A stretch of 64,000 bases of DNA from Lysinibacillus xylanilyticus (GTDB taxonomy: Bacteria > Bacillota > Bacilli > Bacillales_A > Planococcaceae): contig NZ_LFXJ01000009.1 of assembly GCF_001183605.1 (NCBI RefSeq), positions 23,697-87,696 on the forward strand, written 5' to 3'. Below, piece after piece: positions 19,454 through 27,193 of this stretch; position 1 is the stretch's first letter, and every line of letters starts with the position of its first letter. The position numbers were made by a program, and so were the translations under genes. The notes beneath the pieces are model-generated. The model was not told the origin of the DNA. It worked only from the letters and a program-made list of their open reading frames with translations, and made no database searches.

Positions 19454-20623
19454 TTATTCCAGCTGAACCTTCCCATAAATGCCGCCACCACCAACTTCAA
19501 TTGCCAATTGCCCCGTTCTTGCTAAATCGATCATCTTGGCAATTTTGGGCGGCACGATTTGTTCGAGCTGTTCTAGTGTAACTCGATGCAAGATGTTCAT
19601 CTCTGTACCAAATGCTTGCACTAATCGTTCCATCATTTTTGGCCCTAATCCTGGTATAAAGTCTAGCGGTACTTGGTGTATATATGGTGGTCGTGCACGT
19701 TTATCTGTAACTTGCTCTGAAAGCTCCTTAATACGCGTTGCAACACCTTTTATAATTTGCGTGCTTTCACAGTTTGTACAGATTGTAGCCGAATTGCTAA
19801 GCTGCTCGCCACATTTTGCGCAGACAGTCTGATGATATTTTCCAAGCAAAGGGTTTAAGCCATAATTGGCTATTACTACTCGACCTTCTTGCTCATGAAG
19901 CGCCATCTTTAATTCTGTAAAATTTGCATTTAATAGTCTTAATTTTTGATACTCACGTGCAATTTTCCCTAGTGAATGTGCATCAGAGTTGCTGACAAAT
20001 GTATATGTTTGCAGCTCTTTAATGTTACTCACCATATTGGTATCGGAGCTTAAACCAAGCTCTATCGCATCTATAAGCTGAGGGTCAAATACTTCTGTTA
20101 AACTACGATGCACGCCTTTACCAAATAAGCTTTTAAATGGTGTAAAAACATGAGCAGGAATAAAAAGCCCGCCTAATTCATGAACCTTTTGCTGTAATGT
20201 TCGCCCATCACAATAAATACGCTGAGAGCTTAAATGAATATTCTTCATATGATTAGACACCCAATTTGAAAATTCCCTCATAAGTAGAAGTGTTGGAAAA
20301 TAGGCGAGTACATGGATTGGTCCATGGCAATGATGATCATAAATCTCAATTTCAGAACCTGGAATAAGTGTTGTTTCTTGAAAACGGAGCCCTCCATGTT
20401 CCAGCTCCTTCAGTTCTCCCTGTTCAATCATCTCTGCCATTTCATCCATTACTTCGGGTGAATGACAATCAATAATCCCGATAATATCTAGTCCCTTTCT
20501 TGCACTTGCAGTCTCTAAAATTCTTGCTAACGTTAACGTTTTACTGCCAGTAATTTTAACAGCACGACCACTTAAAGTGCGTCCAATATGAATATGTAAA
20601 TCTGCATAGAAATCTTGCATCAT
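19454..20623 (-). CDS. Endonuclease Q family protein (YqxK-like)
   Basis: This PHP-domain endonuclease is of the EndoQ family, which nicks DNA 5' of deaminated bases such as uracil and hypoxanthine. The PHP domain (about 1–240) shows metal-binding motifs DLHIHIG, GIIDCHSP, PGSEIEIYDHHCHG, HVF and SNSDAHSLG. A Cys4 zinc-binding segment follows (CAKCGEQ…CTNCES), and a C-terminal helix-hairpin-helix region contains FIPGLGPKMMERL. B. subtilis carries the homologue as yqxK. The start at 20623 follows AGGAGG. An IS element lies just upstream. Confidence 0.87.
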   Translation of the reverse strand: MMQDFYADLHIHIGRTLSGRAVKITGSKTLTLARILETASARKGLDIIGIIDCHSPEVMDEMAEMIEQGELKELEHGGLRFQETTLIPGSEIEIYDHHCHGPIHVLAYFPTLLLMREFSNWVSNHMKNIHLSSQRIYCDGRTLQQKVHELGGLFIPAHVFTPFKSLFGKGVHRSLTEVFDPQLIDAIELGLSSDTNMVSNIKELQTYTFVSNSDAHSLGKIAREYQKLRLLNANFTELKMALHEQEGRVVIANYGLNPLLGKYHQTVCAKCGEQLSNSATICTNCESTQIIKGVATRIKELSEQVTDKRARPPYIHQVPLDFIPGLGPKMMERLVQAFGTEMNILHRVTLEQLEQIVPPKIAKMIDLARTGQLAIEVGGGGIYGKVQLE

Positions 20624-20722
20624 TGTACTCCTCCTATTTTCAAATGAAATAAAAAAAACCTCACATTGTGAACTGCGCCCCAATTGTTAGACACATCTAA
20701 CAATTGGAGGTGCAGTTTTTGT

Positions 20723-21244
20723 ATGGTCAAAAAATATACTGCCAAAGATAAATTACAAGCTGTTGAGCGTTACTTAAATGGAAAGGAAAGTTCCTATGAT
20801 ATAGCTAAATCTATGGAGACTGATAATAAAGCAATCCTTAAATGGGTTAAGCAATATGAATACAATGGTGTTGAAGCTTTTATTCAGCCATATACAAATT
20901 ACACACTAGAGTTTAAAATGGATGTACTAAATTTTATGATTGAAAATGGTACGTCCTTAAACGAAACGGCAGCGATTTTTAAGATACCTGCCCCTTCAAC
21001 AATTAGTGTTTGGAGAAAGCAATATGAAATTCAAGGATTAGATGCCCTTCAATCAAAGAAAAAGGGGCGTCCATCCATGAAAAAAGAATTTAATAAACAA
21101 TCGAAACAAGCACCAGTTGAAGGCTCTACCGAAGCACTTGAAGCACGTATTAAACAACTAGAAATGGAAAATGAGTATTTAAAAAAGTTGAATGCCTTAG
21201 TTCAAAACAAAGAAAAATCACCAAACAGGACAAAGCGCAAGTAG
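20723..21244 (+). CDS. IS3-family transposase OrfA
   Basis: This DNA-binding subunit, about 173 aa, has two helix-turn-helix regions (YTAKDKLQAVERYLNGKES… and FKMDVLNFMIENGTSLNETA…) and a C-terminal leucine-zipper-like helix MENEYLKKLNAL. The start MVKKYTAK at 20723 is taken because GGAGGTG lies upstream within the left end. The slippery heptamer A AAA AAG lies at 21181–21187, in the correct phase for -1 frameshifting into orfB. Confidence 0.93.
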   Translation: MVKKYTAKDKLQAVERYLNGKESSYDIAKSMETDNKAILKWVKQYEYNGVEAFIQPYTNYTLEFKMDVLNFMIENGTSLNETAAIFKIPAPSTISVWRKQYEIQGLDALQSKKKGRPSMKKEFNKQSKQAPVEGSTEALEARIKQLEMENEYLKKLNALVQNKEKSPNRTKRK

Positions 21245-21270
21245 TCTATGAATTAAGGCATAAATATCCG

Positions 21271-22080
21271 GTGAAAGCACTCGTAAAATTCGCTGGCATT
21301 CCACGAAGTACGTACTATGATTTAGTAAAACGTATGAATCGACCAGATTTAGATGCCGATTTAAAAGAGGAAATTAAGGCGATTTATGAAGAACATGAAG
21401 GGCGTTATGGCTATCGCCGTATTCGTGACGAGCTAGCGAATCGTGGGCAAAAAGTGAATCATAAAAAAGTGCAACGTATCATGAAAGAACTGGGTTTAAA
21501 GTGTGTTGTACGTATGAAAAAATATAAATCCTATAAAGGAAACGTTGGTAAAATTGCGCCAAATATTTTAGACCGCAATTTTAAAGCAGATGCCCCAAAT
21601 GAAAAATGGGTAACAGACATTACAGAATTTAAATTGTTCGGTGAGAAACTTTATTTATCGCCAGTTTTAGATTTATTTAACGGGGAAATTATCACGTATA
21701 CAATTGGCTCTAGACCAACCTATTCACTTGTTTCAGATATGTTGGACAAAGCGTTCGAACGTTTACCTGAGCACCACCAGTTACTCATGCATTCCGATCA
21801 AGGCTGGCATTATCAAATGAATAAATATCGTCGCGCCTTAGAATCAAGAGGGATTGTTCAAAGTATGTCTCGTAAAGGAAACTGTTACGACAACTCTGTC
21901 ATGGAGAATTTCTTTGGAATTATGAAATCTGAATTCCTTTACATGAGAGAATTTGAAAGTATAGAGCATTTTAAAATAGAATTAGAAAAATATATAAATT
22001 ACTATAATACGAAACGGATCAAGGCAAAATTAAAAACGAGTCCGGTACAATACCGAACTCATTTTACCCAAGCTGCCTAA
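21271..22080 (+). CDS. IS3-family transposase OrfB (DDE integrase domain)
   Basis: This is the catalytic half of the transposase. The RNase-H-like DDE core is visible: first Asp in WVTDITEF, second in MHSDQGWHYQ, and Glu in SVMENFFGIMKSE. An N-terminal HTH_21 segment (YEEHEGRYGYRRI) precedes it. The frame is open without a stop from the slippery site at 21187, so the natural product is a -1 OrfAB fusion ending at 22080. The free-standing start shown here has no clear ribosome site. Confidence 0.93.
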   Translation: MKALVKFAGIPRSTYYDLVKRMNRPDLDADLKEEIKAIYEEHEGRYGYRRIRDELANRGQKVNHKKVQRIMKELGLKCVVRMKKYKSYKGNVGKIAPNILDRNFKADAPNEKWVTDITEFKLFGEKLYLSPVLDLFNGEIITYTIGSRPTYSLVSDMLDKAFERLPEHHQLLMHSDQGWHYQMNKYRRALESRGIVQSMSRKGNCYDNSVMENFFGIMKSEFLYMREFESIEHFKIELEKYINYYNTKRIKAKLKTSPVQYRTHFTQAA

Positions 22081-22141
22081 TGAAATAACCGTGTCTAACT
22101 TTTAGGGGTCACTTCATTGCTGTAAGGTATTTTATTCTTAA

Positions 22142-22318
22142 TTATGATGGATGATTGCTGTGAGTACTATTGTTTGACTCGAAGGCACCCGAGCCCTGTG
22201 ATGACATTGTCGAAGAATCATATGCCACTAATGTCACTCCAATGTTCTTTTCTAGCTCATTAATTTTTTCAAGCTGTTGCTGATCTAATCGTGCAATTTT
22301 TATCTCTTCCATTTGCAT
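22142..22318 (-). CDS. Small protein next to endoQ (possible YqkK-like)
   Basis: This 58-codon frame starts at ATG 22318 with AAAGGAA five bases upstream; a second in-frame ATG follows two codons later. The product begins MQMEEIKIARLDQQQ, continues with a charged helix LEKINELEKN, the segment IGVTLVAYD and a Ser/Asn/His-rich tail ending HPS. It is followed by a terminator now split by the IS. In B. subtilis a small gene, yqkK, sits beside yqxK (endoQ), so equivalence is plausible by position, but I cannot confirm homology. No function is known. Confidence 0.6.
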   Translation of the reverse strand: MQMEEIKIARLDQQQLEKINELEKNIGVTLVAYDSSTMSSQGSGAFESNNSTHSNHPS

Positions 22319-22374
22319 CAATTCCTTTCACGAATAAAGTTCCCTAAATAAGAAACATATATACACGAAAAGTA

Positions 22375-22393
22375 ATGACTGATTGTCAGTCAT
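22375..22393. promoter_or_regulatory. TetR operator upstream of tetR
   Basis: The palindrome ATGACTGA-TTG-TCAGTCAT has eight-base perfect arms. An almost identical site lies at 23063–23081. A promoter-like TTGACT with a 17-base gap to TAACAT follows immediately downstream. Confidence 0.85.
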
Positions 22394-22459
22394 TTTCTTT
22401 GACTTTATTTCAGCTATTTTGTAACATATTAAATAAGCAGGCCAAAAGCGAGGGATTTC

Positions 22460-23038
22460 ATGTCAAAAGAAGAGAAAATTATTCAAGCTGCAATTGAAGT
22501 TTTCCGTGAAAAAGGAATAGAAAAGACAAAGGTTTCAGATATCGTAAAAGCTGCAGGTATCGCGCAAGGGACATTTTATCTTTATTTCCCATCACGTCTT
22601 TCAGTTATGCCAGCCATCGCAAAGGTTATGGTTGAGAAAATTATTGCTGCTATTAACGATGGGATTTCAAAACAAGAGCCTTTTGCAAAGCAGCTTGAAA
22701 AAGTAGTAGATATTGTTTTTTCTCTAACAGAGGAATATCGAGATGTATTTGCACTTATCTATGCCGGTATTACCCAAACCGAGCATATGAAAGAATGGGA
22801 AAATATATATGCTCCCTATTACGAATGGATGAATCATTTCTTATATGAAGCTCAACAACAAGGAACGATACGCGCTTCTCTAGATACTACACGTTCTTCT
22901 AAACTTATAATCGGTCTAGTAGAATCTGCCGCTGAGCAAATTTATTTGTATGACGACAGTGAAGAAGAAACAATTAGACATCAAAAGCTTGAGCTCCTCG
23001 ACTTTTTACATCATGCACTCGATTTACGTCACGCATAA
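22460..23038 (+). CDS. TetR-family repressor of the SMR efflux pair
   Basis: This 192-residue one-component regulator has an N-terminal HTH (EEKIIQAAIEVF…, recognition helix in AAGIAQGTFYLYF) and a helical ligand-binding domain. It lies just upstream of two SMR transporter genes. The same 19-bp palindrome ATGACTGANTGTCAGTCAT type occurs before its own promoter and again between it and the transporter genes, indicating autorepression and control of the pump. The inducer is unknown; cationic drugs or guanidinium-like compounds are typical for the transporter class. Confidence 0.9.
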   Translation: MSKEEKIIQAAIEVFREKGIEKTKVSDIVKAAGIAQGTFYLYFPSRLSVMPAIAKVMVEKIIAAINDGISKQEPFAKQLEKVVDIVFSLTEEYRDVFALIYAGITQTEHMKEWENIYAPYYEWMNHFLYEAQQQGTIRASLDTTRSSKLIIGLVESAAEQIYLYDDSEEETIRHQKLELLDFLHHALDLRHA

Positions 23039-23062
23039 GTGACGTTCTCTTTTACACTAAAA

Positions 23063-23081
23063 ATGACTGAATGTCAGTCAT
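23063..23081. promoter_or_regulatory. Second TetR operator, before the SMR genes
   Basis: The palindrome ATGACTGA-ATG-TCAGTCAT, identical in both arms to the site at 22375, lies 22 bases before the first SMR start codon and overlaps the position where its ribosome site begins. Confidence 0.85.
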
Positions 23082-23103
23082 AATGATAGGAAGGAATTTA
23101 ACT

Positions 23104-23457
23104 ATGCAAAAAGATTGGATTTATGTTGGATTAACTAGTTTGTTTGAATTGTTTTGGATATTTGGCTTTAATGTTGCCGATTCCTGGTGGCATTGGATTA
23201 TTATTGTGTCTCTAATTGCGATCGATTTCCATTTCTTATCGAAGGCTTGTGAGAACTTACCTACCGGCACAGTTTATGCGACTTTTGCTGGGGTCGGTAC
23301 AATTGGTACAACATTAATGGACATTTTTATTTTTGACGGTGAGTTTAATGCTATTAAAGGGATTTTCATGTTTATTTTAGTACTGGGTGTTATTGGTCTT
23401 AATTTAGCTGATAACGCTTCAAAAGATCCTGTTGAAGAGAAAGGAGCTAATGCATAA
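23104..23457 (+). CDS. SMR-family efflux subunit, first of pair
   Basis: This small multidrug-resistance protein of 117 aa has four transmembrane helices and the essential Glu in the first (LTSLFELFWIFG). Such paired SMR proteins form heterodimeric proton-coupled exporters, for example YkkCD or EbrAB. The ATG at 23104 has GGAAGGA upstream. Its TAA overlaps the ATG of the next gene (TAATG), implying coupled translation and a fixed subunit ratio. The C-terminal tail is longer and more acidic than usual (KDPVEEKGANA). Confidence 0.9.
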   Translation: MQKDWIYVGLTSLFELFWIFGFNVADSWWHWIIIVSLIAIDFHFLSKACENLPTGTVYATFAGVGTIGTTLMDIFIFDGEFNAIKGIFMFILVLGVIGLNLADNASKDPVEEKGANA

Positions 23458-23771
23458 TGGGTTGGATACTTGTTTTATTAGCTGCATTTTCAGAAATTGT
23501 CGGTGTTGTAGGTTTACGCTTTTATAGTCAGGAAAAAAATATACGAAATTTATTAATATATCTAGGCGGCTTTGGGCTATCCTTTGTGCTATTATATGCA
23601 TCCTTTAACTATTTACAGTTAAGCATTGCCTATGTAGTATGGGTTGGTATTGGTACAGTTGGTGCTGTTCTTGTGAATATCATATTCTTCGGTGAATCTA
23701 AAAATCTGACTCGAATTATTAGTATCATCGCCATTATCATTGGTGTGGCAGGATTAAAAGCAGTATCTTAA
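23457..23771 (+). CDS. SMR-family efflux subunit, second of pair
   Basis: This 104-residue partner of the preceding protein has four hydrophobic helices with the conserved Glu in AAFSEIVGVVGL and the helix-3 signature AYVVWVGIGTVGAV. It overlaps the upstream gene by one base. It is expected to form a heterodimeric exporter in the cytoplasmic membrane under TetR control. The substrate is unknown. Confidence 0.9.
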   Translation: MGWILVLLAAFSEIVGVVGLRFYSQEKNIRNLLIYLGGFGLSFVLLYASFNYLQLSIAYVVWVGIGTVGAVLVNIIFFGESKNLTRIISIIAIIIGVAGLKAVS

Positions 23772-23826
23772 TTTATTTTATTATTCGTGCAAAAGCCTAG
23801 TGGCTCTTTGGCAAAGCGAGTGGTTG

Positions 23827-23905
23827 ATCTCCGTTCCGGCTGGGGCGTCCAAGAACGATTGCTAAATCATCATAGATCGCCTCGTTACAGCCGAGACAGC
23901 GTAGG
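23827..23905. repeat. Intergenic repeat family A fragment
   Basis: GTTGATCTCCGTTCCGGCTG begins a degraded copy of the repeat found complete at 3208. Related fragments occur at 24742, 34150 (inverted), 50446 (inverted), 50657 (inverted), 52262 and 61980 (inverted). No gene occupies 23772–24124 apart from the BirA box. Confidence 0.65.
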
Positions 23906-24027
23906 CTTTGCATCAACTTCCCTTTTAAGGGCCACATCATACAAGATATCACGCCATCAGTATCTGTTCTTAATTATGATGTTTCTATAGTCTATAACTA
24001 ACAATAAGTTATCAAATTAAACAGGAT

Positions 24028-24077
24028 AAACATTTTGTGTTAACTAATTATTTTTATTAAGTTGACACAAAATGTTT
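24028..24077. promoter_or_regulatory. BirA operator upstream of bioY
   Basis: TGTTAAC and GTTGACA half-sites are separated by 16 bases, matching the Firmicute BirA box. The symmetry extends to 17-base arms (AAACATTTTGTGTTAAC and GTTGACACAAAATGTTT, one mismatch). Biotin-bound BirA should repress bioY here. Confidence 0.88.
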
Positions 24078-24124
24078 ATTTTTTTACAATATTATTATCA
24101 ACATTACTTTTTAGGGGTGAAATA

Positions 24125-24721
24125 ATGGCAACAGTTGCGGAACATACGCATAACAAATTAAGAACAGTCGACCTTGCGTACATTGGACTATTTTCAACAT
24201 TGATGATGATAGGAGCTAATATTACGTCCATTGTACCTTTCATGATGGTTGGTGGCGTACCTATCACATTGCAAACTTTTTTTGCTATTTTAGCAGGACT
24301 TATTCTTGGTAGTAGAAAAGGGGCACTCGCTTGTACTGTTTATATGTGCATAGGTTTAGCTGGTGCACCTGTGTTTGCCCGTTTTGGTGGAGGCTTTGGA
24401 CAAATTTTAAGCCCTACATTTGGCTTCATTGTTTCTTTTATATTAGCTGCATTTGTCGCAGGGCTTATTGTAGAACGCAGTGGAACAAAGAAAAGCTATG
24501 TGGTTGCTGCATTAGTTGCAACAGCTATTAATTACTTACTAGGGACAAATTGGATGTACTTTGCCTATAAGCTATGGGCTAGTGCTCCTGATGCTTTCAC
24601 TTATAAGGTAGCATGGGTTTGGATGATGCCTCCTTTACCAAAGGATATTATTTTAGCTATATTTGCAGGTATTTTTGCATATCGCCTTCAAAAGGTATTA
24701 AAAATAATTCCGATTAAATAA
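24125..24721 (+). CDS. bioY: BioY biotin transporter substrate-binding protein
   Basis: This is the S-component of a biotin ECF transporter in the cytoplasmic membrane. The product has about six hydrophobic segments and BioY hallmarks: the N-terminal DLAYIGLFSTLMMIGANI, VPITLQTFFAILAGLILG, GAPVFARFGGGF and the C-terminal PPLPKDIILAIFAGIFA. The start is taken at 24125 with an AGGGGTG site. A BirA box lies in front and a bidirectional terminator behind. No ECF ATPase genes are in the window, so it must share a housekeeping module or act alone. Confidence 0.93.
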   Translation: MATVAEHTHNKLRTVDLAYIGLFSTLMMIGANITSIVPFMMVGGVPITLQTFFAILAGLILGSRKGALACTVYMCIGLAGAPVFARFGGGFGQILSPTFGFIVSFILAAFVAGLIVERSGTKKSYVVAALVATAINYLLGTNWMYFAYKLWASAPDAFTYKVAWVWMMPPLPKDIILAIFAGIFAYRLQKVLKIIPIK

Positions 24722-24741
24722 AAGGCTTATCACCATTACGA

Positions 24742-24800
24742 GGGGTTGATTTCCGTTAAGGCTATGTGCTTTCTCGAAGGCGTCCGTTGAGCCGATTCTC
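24742..24800. repeat. Intergenic repeat family A fragment
   Basis: GGTTGATTTCCGTTAAGGCT followed by GCTTTCTCGAAGGCGTCCG…GAGCC is a short degraded family A copy between bioY and its terminator. Confidence 0.6.
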
Positions 24801-24822
24801 ACCTCTATCTAACAAACAAAAA

Positions 24823-24865
24823 ATGCCCCATAAGTATATTGTTATACTTATGGGGCATTTTTTTA
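24823..24865. terminator. Bidirectional terminator between bioY and the azoreductase-like gene
   Basis: A 16-base perfect stem (ATGCCCCATAAGTATA and its complement) with a short TTGT loop has A- and T-runs on both flanks. It lies between convergent genes. Confidence 0.92.
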
Positions 24866-24868
24866 TTT

Positions 24869-25411
24869 TTAAACGTATTTTTTCATCCAGTTTAAGAAGT
24901 TATCAATAACTGCATCTAGGAATTTGTTAGTACCTTCGTCTGTTAAATTTCCTTCTGTATCAAATTTAGTGTGTACTGCTCCAATATAAACGTCATTACC
25001 ACTAAGTAATGGTGAGTTTACTCCAGGTGAGAATAAAATATCTCGTAAATGTAATTGTGCTTTAACAGTACCTAAGTTACCCATTGATGCCCCCATCATG
25101 AATGATGGTTTGCCAATCATTACTTTATCAACGCGAGATAACCAATCGATGGCGTTAACCATAACACCTGGCACTGTACCATTATATTCTGGTGTCAACC
25201 AAAGAACTGCATCTGCCGCTTTTACTTTTGCTTTAAAATCAAGTACAGGCTGCGGTGCTTCATTTTCGATATCTTGATTATACATTGGTAAATCGTTTAA
25301 GCTTAATATTTCAAGATCAATTTTCTCTGCATAACGCTTTTGAACAAATTTTGCTAATTGCATATTATAAGATTCTTTACGGATACTACCTACGATTGCT
25401 ACTACTTTCAC
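24869..25411 (-). CDS. NADPH-dependent FMN reductase / azoreductase family protein
   Basis: This is a flavodoxin-fold reductase of 180 aa using NAD(P)H and FMN to reduce quinones, azo dyes or chromate-like substrates. The N-terminal phosphate loop VGSIRKESYNMQLA and the LTPEYNGTVPG motif are characteristic of the family. It starts at GTG with AGGAGG seven bases upstream. It sits next to a nitroreductase, a ring-cleaving dioxygenase and MhqR, a set known in B. subtilis as the quinone-stress regulon, although no MhqR palindrome is visible directly upstream of this gene. Confidence 0.87.
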   Translation of the reverse strand: MKVVAIVGSIRKESYNMQLAKFVQKRYAEKIDLEILSLNDLPMYNQDIENEAPQPVLDFKAKVKAADAVLWLTPEYNGTVPGVMVNAIDWLSRVDKVMIGKPSFMMGASMGNLGTVKAQLHLRDILFSPGVNSPLLSGNDVYIGAVHTKFDTEGNLTDEGTNKFLDAVIDNFLNWMKKYV

Positions 25412-25473
25412 AATATTTCCTCCTAAATGTGCATTAATTTTATTATTTGTAAACAGTTTTATTTTATACCGCT

Positions 25474-26091
25474 CTAGTAGTAGGTTGCAAATTCCTCAAC
25501 CGGTTTACGGTAACCACGCAGGCGGCGACTACTTTCTTTTTCCTTACCTATTGTAATCATTAGTGCAATTTCATGTGTTTCTGGGACATTAAAAAGAGCT
25601 CTCATTTGTTGCTGATCAAAGCCGATCATTGGACATGTATCCCATCCGCGATTTTTAGCTGCTAGCATAAATAACATAGCTGAAAGTGAAGCGTTACGAA
25701 TGGCTTCCTCCTTCATAAATTCAGCGCCACGTTCTTCATAAAATTTAGCGTTTTCATTAACGATATTTTCTAATTCACAAGCATTAATAATACCTAAGTC
25801 TACCATCCCTTGATTAAGGGTAGCAGTATTTTTATAGGCTTCTTTATCTCCTAAAACAAGTATGACCGCTGAGGCTGAGTGCACTTTGTATTGTCCGTAT
25901 GCTGCGTCTCTTACTTTTTCTTTTTTTTCTTCATCTAATACAACGATATAATCGGCATGTTGTAAATTAAAAGCGGATGGAGCAAGCTTAACATCCTCCA
26001 AAATGGGACGTATATCTTCTTCGCTCATCTTGATGCCCTCTATAAAATTATTTGCTGATCGGCGCTTATCTATTAGCTTTGCAAATTCCAT
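25474..26091 (-). CDS. Nitroreductase family protein (MhqN-like)
   Basis: This 205-residue FMN-dependent nitroreductase has the family entry KLIDKRRSANNF (the FMN-phosphate contact R-R-S), the middle segment APSAFNLQHADY and the C-terminal TIGKEKESSRRLRGYRKP. In B. subtilis MhqN is part of the mhqNOP operon induced by quinones and diamide-like electrophiles. Here the order with the dioxygenase gene and mhqR suggests the same role. It has a GGGGG site and starts 68 bases after the dioxygenase gene. Confidence 0.85.
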   Translation of the reverse strand: MEFAKLIDKRRSANNFIEGIKMSEEDIRPILEDVKLAPSAFNLQHADYIVVLDEEKKEKVRDAAYGQYKVHSASAVILVLGDKEAYKNTATLNQGMVDLGIINACELENIVNENAKFYEERGAEFMKEEAIRNASLSAMLFMLAAKNRGWDTCPMIGFDQQQMRALFNVPETHEIALMITIGKEKESSRRLRGYRKPVEEFATYY

Positions 26092-26114
26092 CTACTAACC
26101 CCCGAGAGTATGTA

Positions 26115-26152
26115 ATTTCCAATCAGTAGAAGCTTATTCTCTGATTGGAATA
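26115..26152 (-). terminator. Hairpin between the dioxygenase and nitroreductase genes
   Basis: TTCCAATCAG and CTGATTGGAA form a ten-base perfect stem with a long loop, but the minus-strand flank has no strong U-run. It may be a weak terminator or an RNA processing site that sets different levels for the two genes. Confidence 0.45.
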
Positions 26153-26159
26153 AAAAGTA

Positions 26160-27143
26160 TTACTCATATTCTTTATCGAACGTAATCTCACTTCTTACAG
26201 TGTCAATTGGGCGAACAAGCTCTTCAATTTGTGCACGCTTTTGTTCTAAAAATGGTGGCAACGACAATTTTTCACCTAAAGTTTCATAAGGCTCATCACC
26301 CATAAATCCTGGGCCATCAGTAGCTAACTCAAATAAAATTTGTGGTGCTACTCGTGCATAAAGTGATTCGAAGAAATGACGATTTACGTAACCTGAAGTA
26401 TGGAAGCCAAAGCTTTCAAATCGTTCAGTCCATTCATTTAGTACAGCTCGATCCTCTACGCGGAATGCAGCATGATGTACTGTACCGAAGCCTTGACGAG
26501 CTACTGGTAGAACTGTGTTAAGTTCTACAACGATTTGTGCACCGTTTCCGCCTTCACCAACCTCGAAAAGATGGAAATCTCCTTCTTCTGCAATTTCTGT
26601 AAAGAGCATCACTTTTTCTAGCACCTCTTTGAAATGTTTAAAATTAGCAACTCTTACAAAAACCGGACCTAAGCCTGTAATTGCATATTCAAGAGGAATC
26701 GGTCCATCTTGCCATGGAGTGCCAGATACAACACCAGTATTGTTTTCATCAGAAATTAGTTGATATTGCTGATCGTCAAAATCGACGAATGATAAAGTTT
26801 TCTTGCCAAACTGCTCTTTAATACCCGTATGTTTAACATTCAATCGATCAAAACGTTTTACCCAATAGTCCAATGCCGCATCTGTAGGCACGCGGAATGA
26901 CGTTTTGGAAATTTCATTTGTCCCATGAACACCTTTTGGGGTGTTTGGGAAATCGAAAAATGTCATATCAGTTCCAGCGCTACCTTTATCATCTGCAAAG
27001 AATAAATGGTATGTTTGGATATCATCCTGATTAACCGTTTTTTTCACCAACCGCATCCCTAATACATAAGTAAAAAATTTATAATTCTCTTCCGCACTAC
27101 TTGTAATAGCAGTAACGTGGTGAATTCCTTTTAAATGATTCAT
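26160..27143 (-). CDS. Ring-cleaving dioxygenase, MhqA/MhqO type (glyoxalase fold)
   Basis: This 327-residue vicinal-oxygen-chelate protein has two paired glyoxalase modules. Metal-ligand candidates are the His of GIHHVTAI near the N-terminus, the His of TVHHAAFRV near residue 220 and the Glu of ILFELATDGPGF near residue 275. Related proteins MhqA, MhqE and MhqO are induced by methylhydroquinone and are thought to open hydroquinone rings. An MhqR palindrome lies 15–38 bases upstream of the start codon. Confidence 0.9.
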   Translation of the reverse strand: MNHLKGIHHVTAITSSAEENYKFFTYVLGMRLVKKTVNQDDIQTYHLFFADDKGSAGTDMTFFDFPNTPKGVHGTNEISKTSFRVPTDAALDYWVKRFDRLNVKHTGIKEQFGKKTLSFVDFDDQQYQLISDENNTGVVSGTPWQDGPIPLEYAITGLGPVFVRVANFKHFKEVLEKVMLFTEIAEEGDFHLFEVGEGGNGAQIVVELNTVLPVARQGFGTVHHAAFRVEDRAVLNEWTERFESFGFHTSGYVNRHFFESLYARVAPQILFELATDGPGFMGDEPYETLGEKLSLPPFLEQKRAQIEELVRPIDTVRSEITFDKEYE

Positions 27144-27157
27144 TTTATATTCCTCCC

Positions 27158-27181
27158 ATATATCTCGATTTCGAGATATAT
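27158..27181. promoter_or_regulatory. MhqR operator before the dioxygenase gene
   Basis: The palindrome has 11-base arms ATATATCTCGA/TCGAGATATAT around TT. It matches the TATCTCGA–TCGAGATA type reported for MhqR in B. subtilis and lies between mhqR and the dioxygenase start. Confidence 0.85.
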
Positions 27182-27193
27182 ACGTAAAATTTT

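Larger units (their letters stand above)
20669..22116 (+). mobile_element. Complete IS3-family (IS150-like) insertion sequence
   Basis: The 1,448-bp element has imperfect terminal inverted repeats: left TGAACTGCGCCCC…GTTAGACAC, right (read inward) TGAAGTGACCCCT…GTTAGACAC. It is flanked by a 3-bp target duplication TTG (20666–20668 and 22117–22119). It holds orfA and orfB in the -1 arrangement with an A6G slippery site. Intact ends, open frames and target duplication indicate a recent, probably active insertion. Confidence 0.95.

Noticed and set aside
23787..23990. Plus-strand 67-codon frame after the SMR genes
   Set aside because: It coincides with a family A repeat remnant and lacks a ribosome site.
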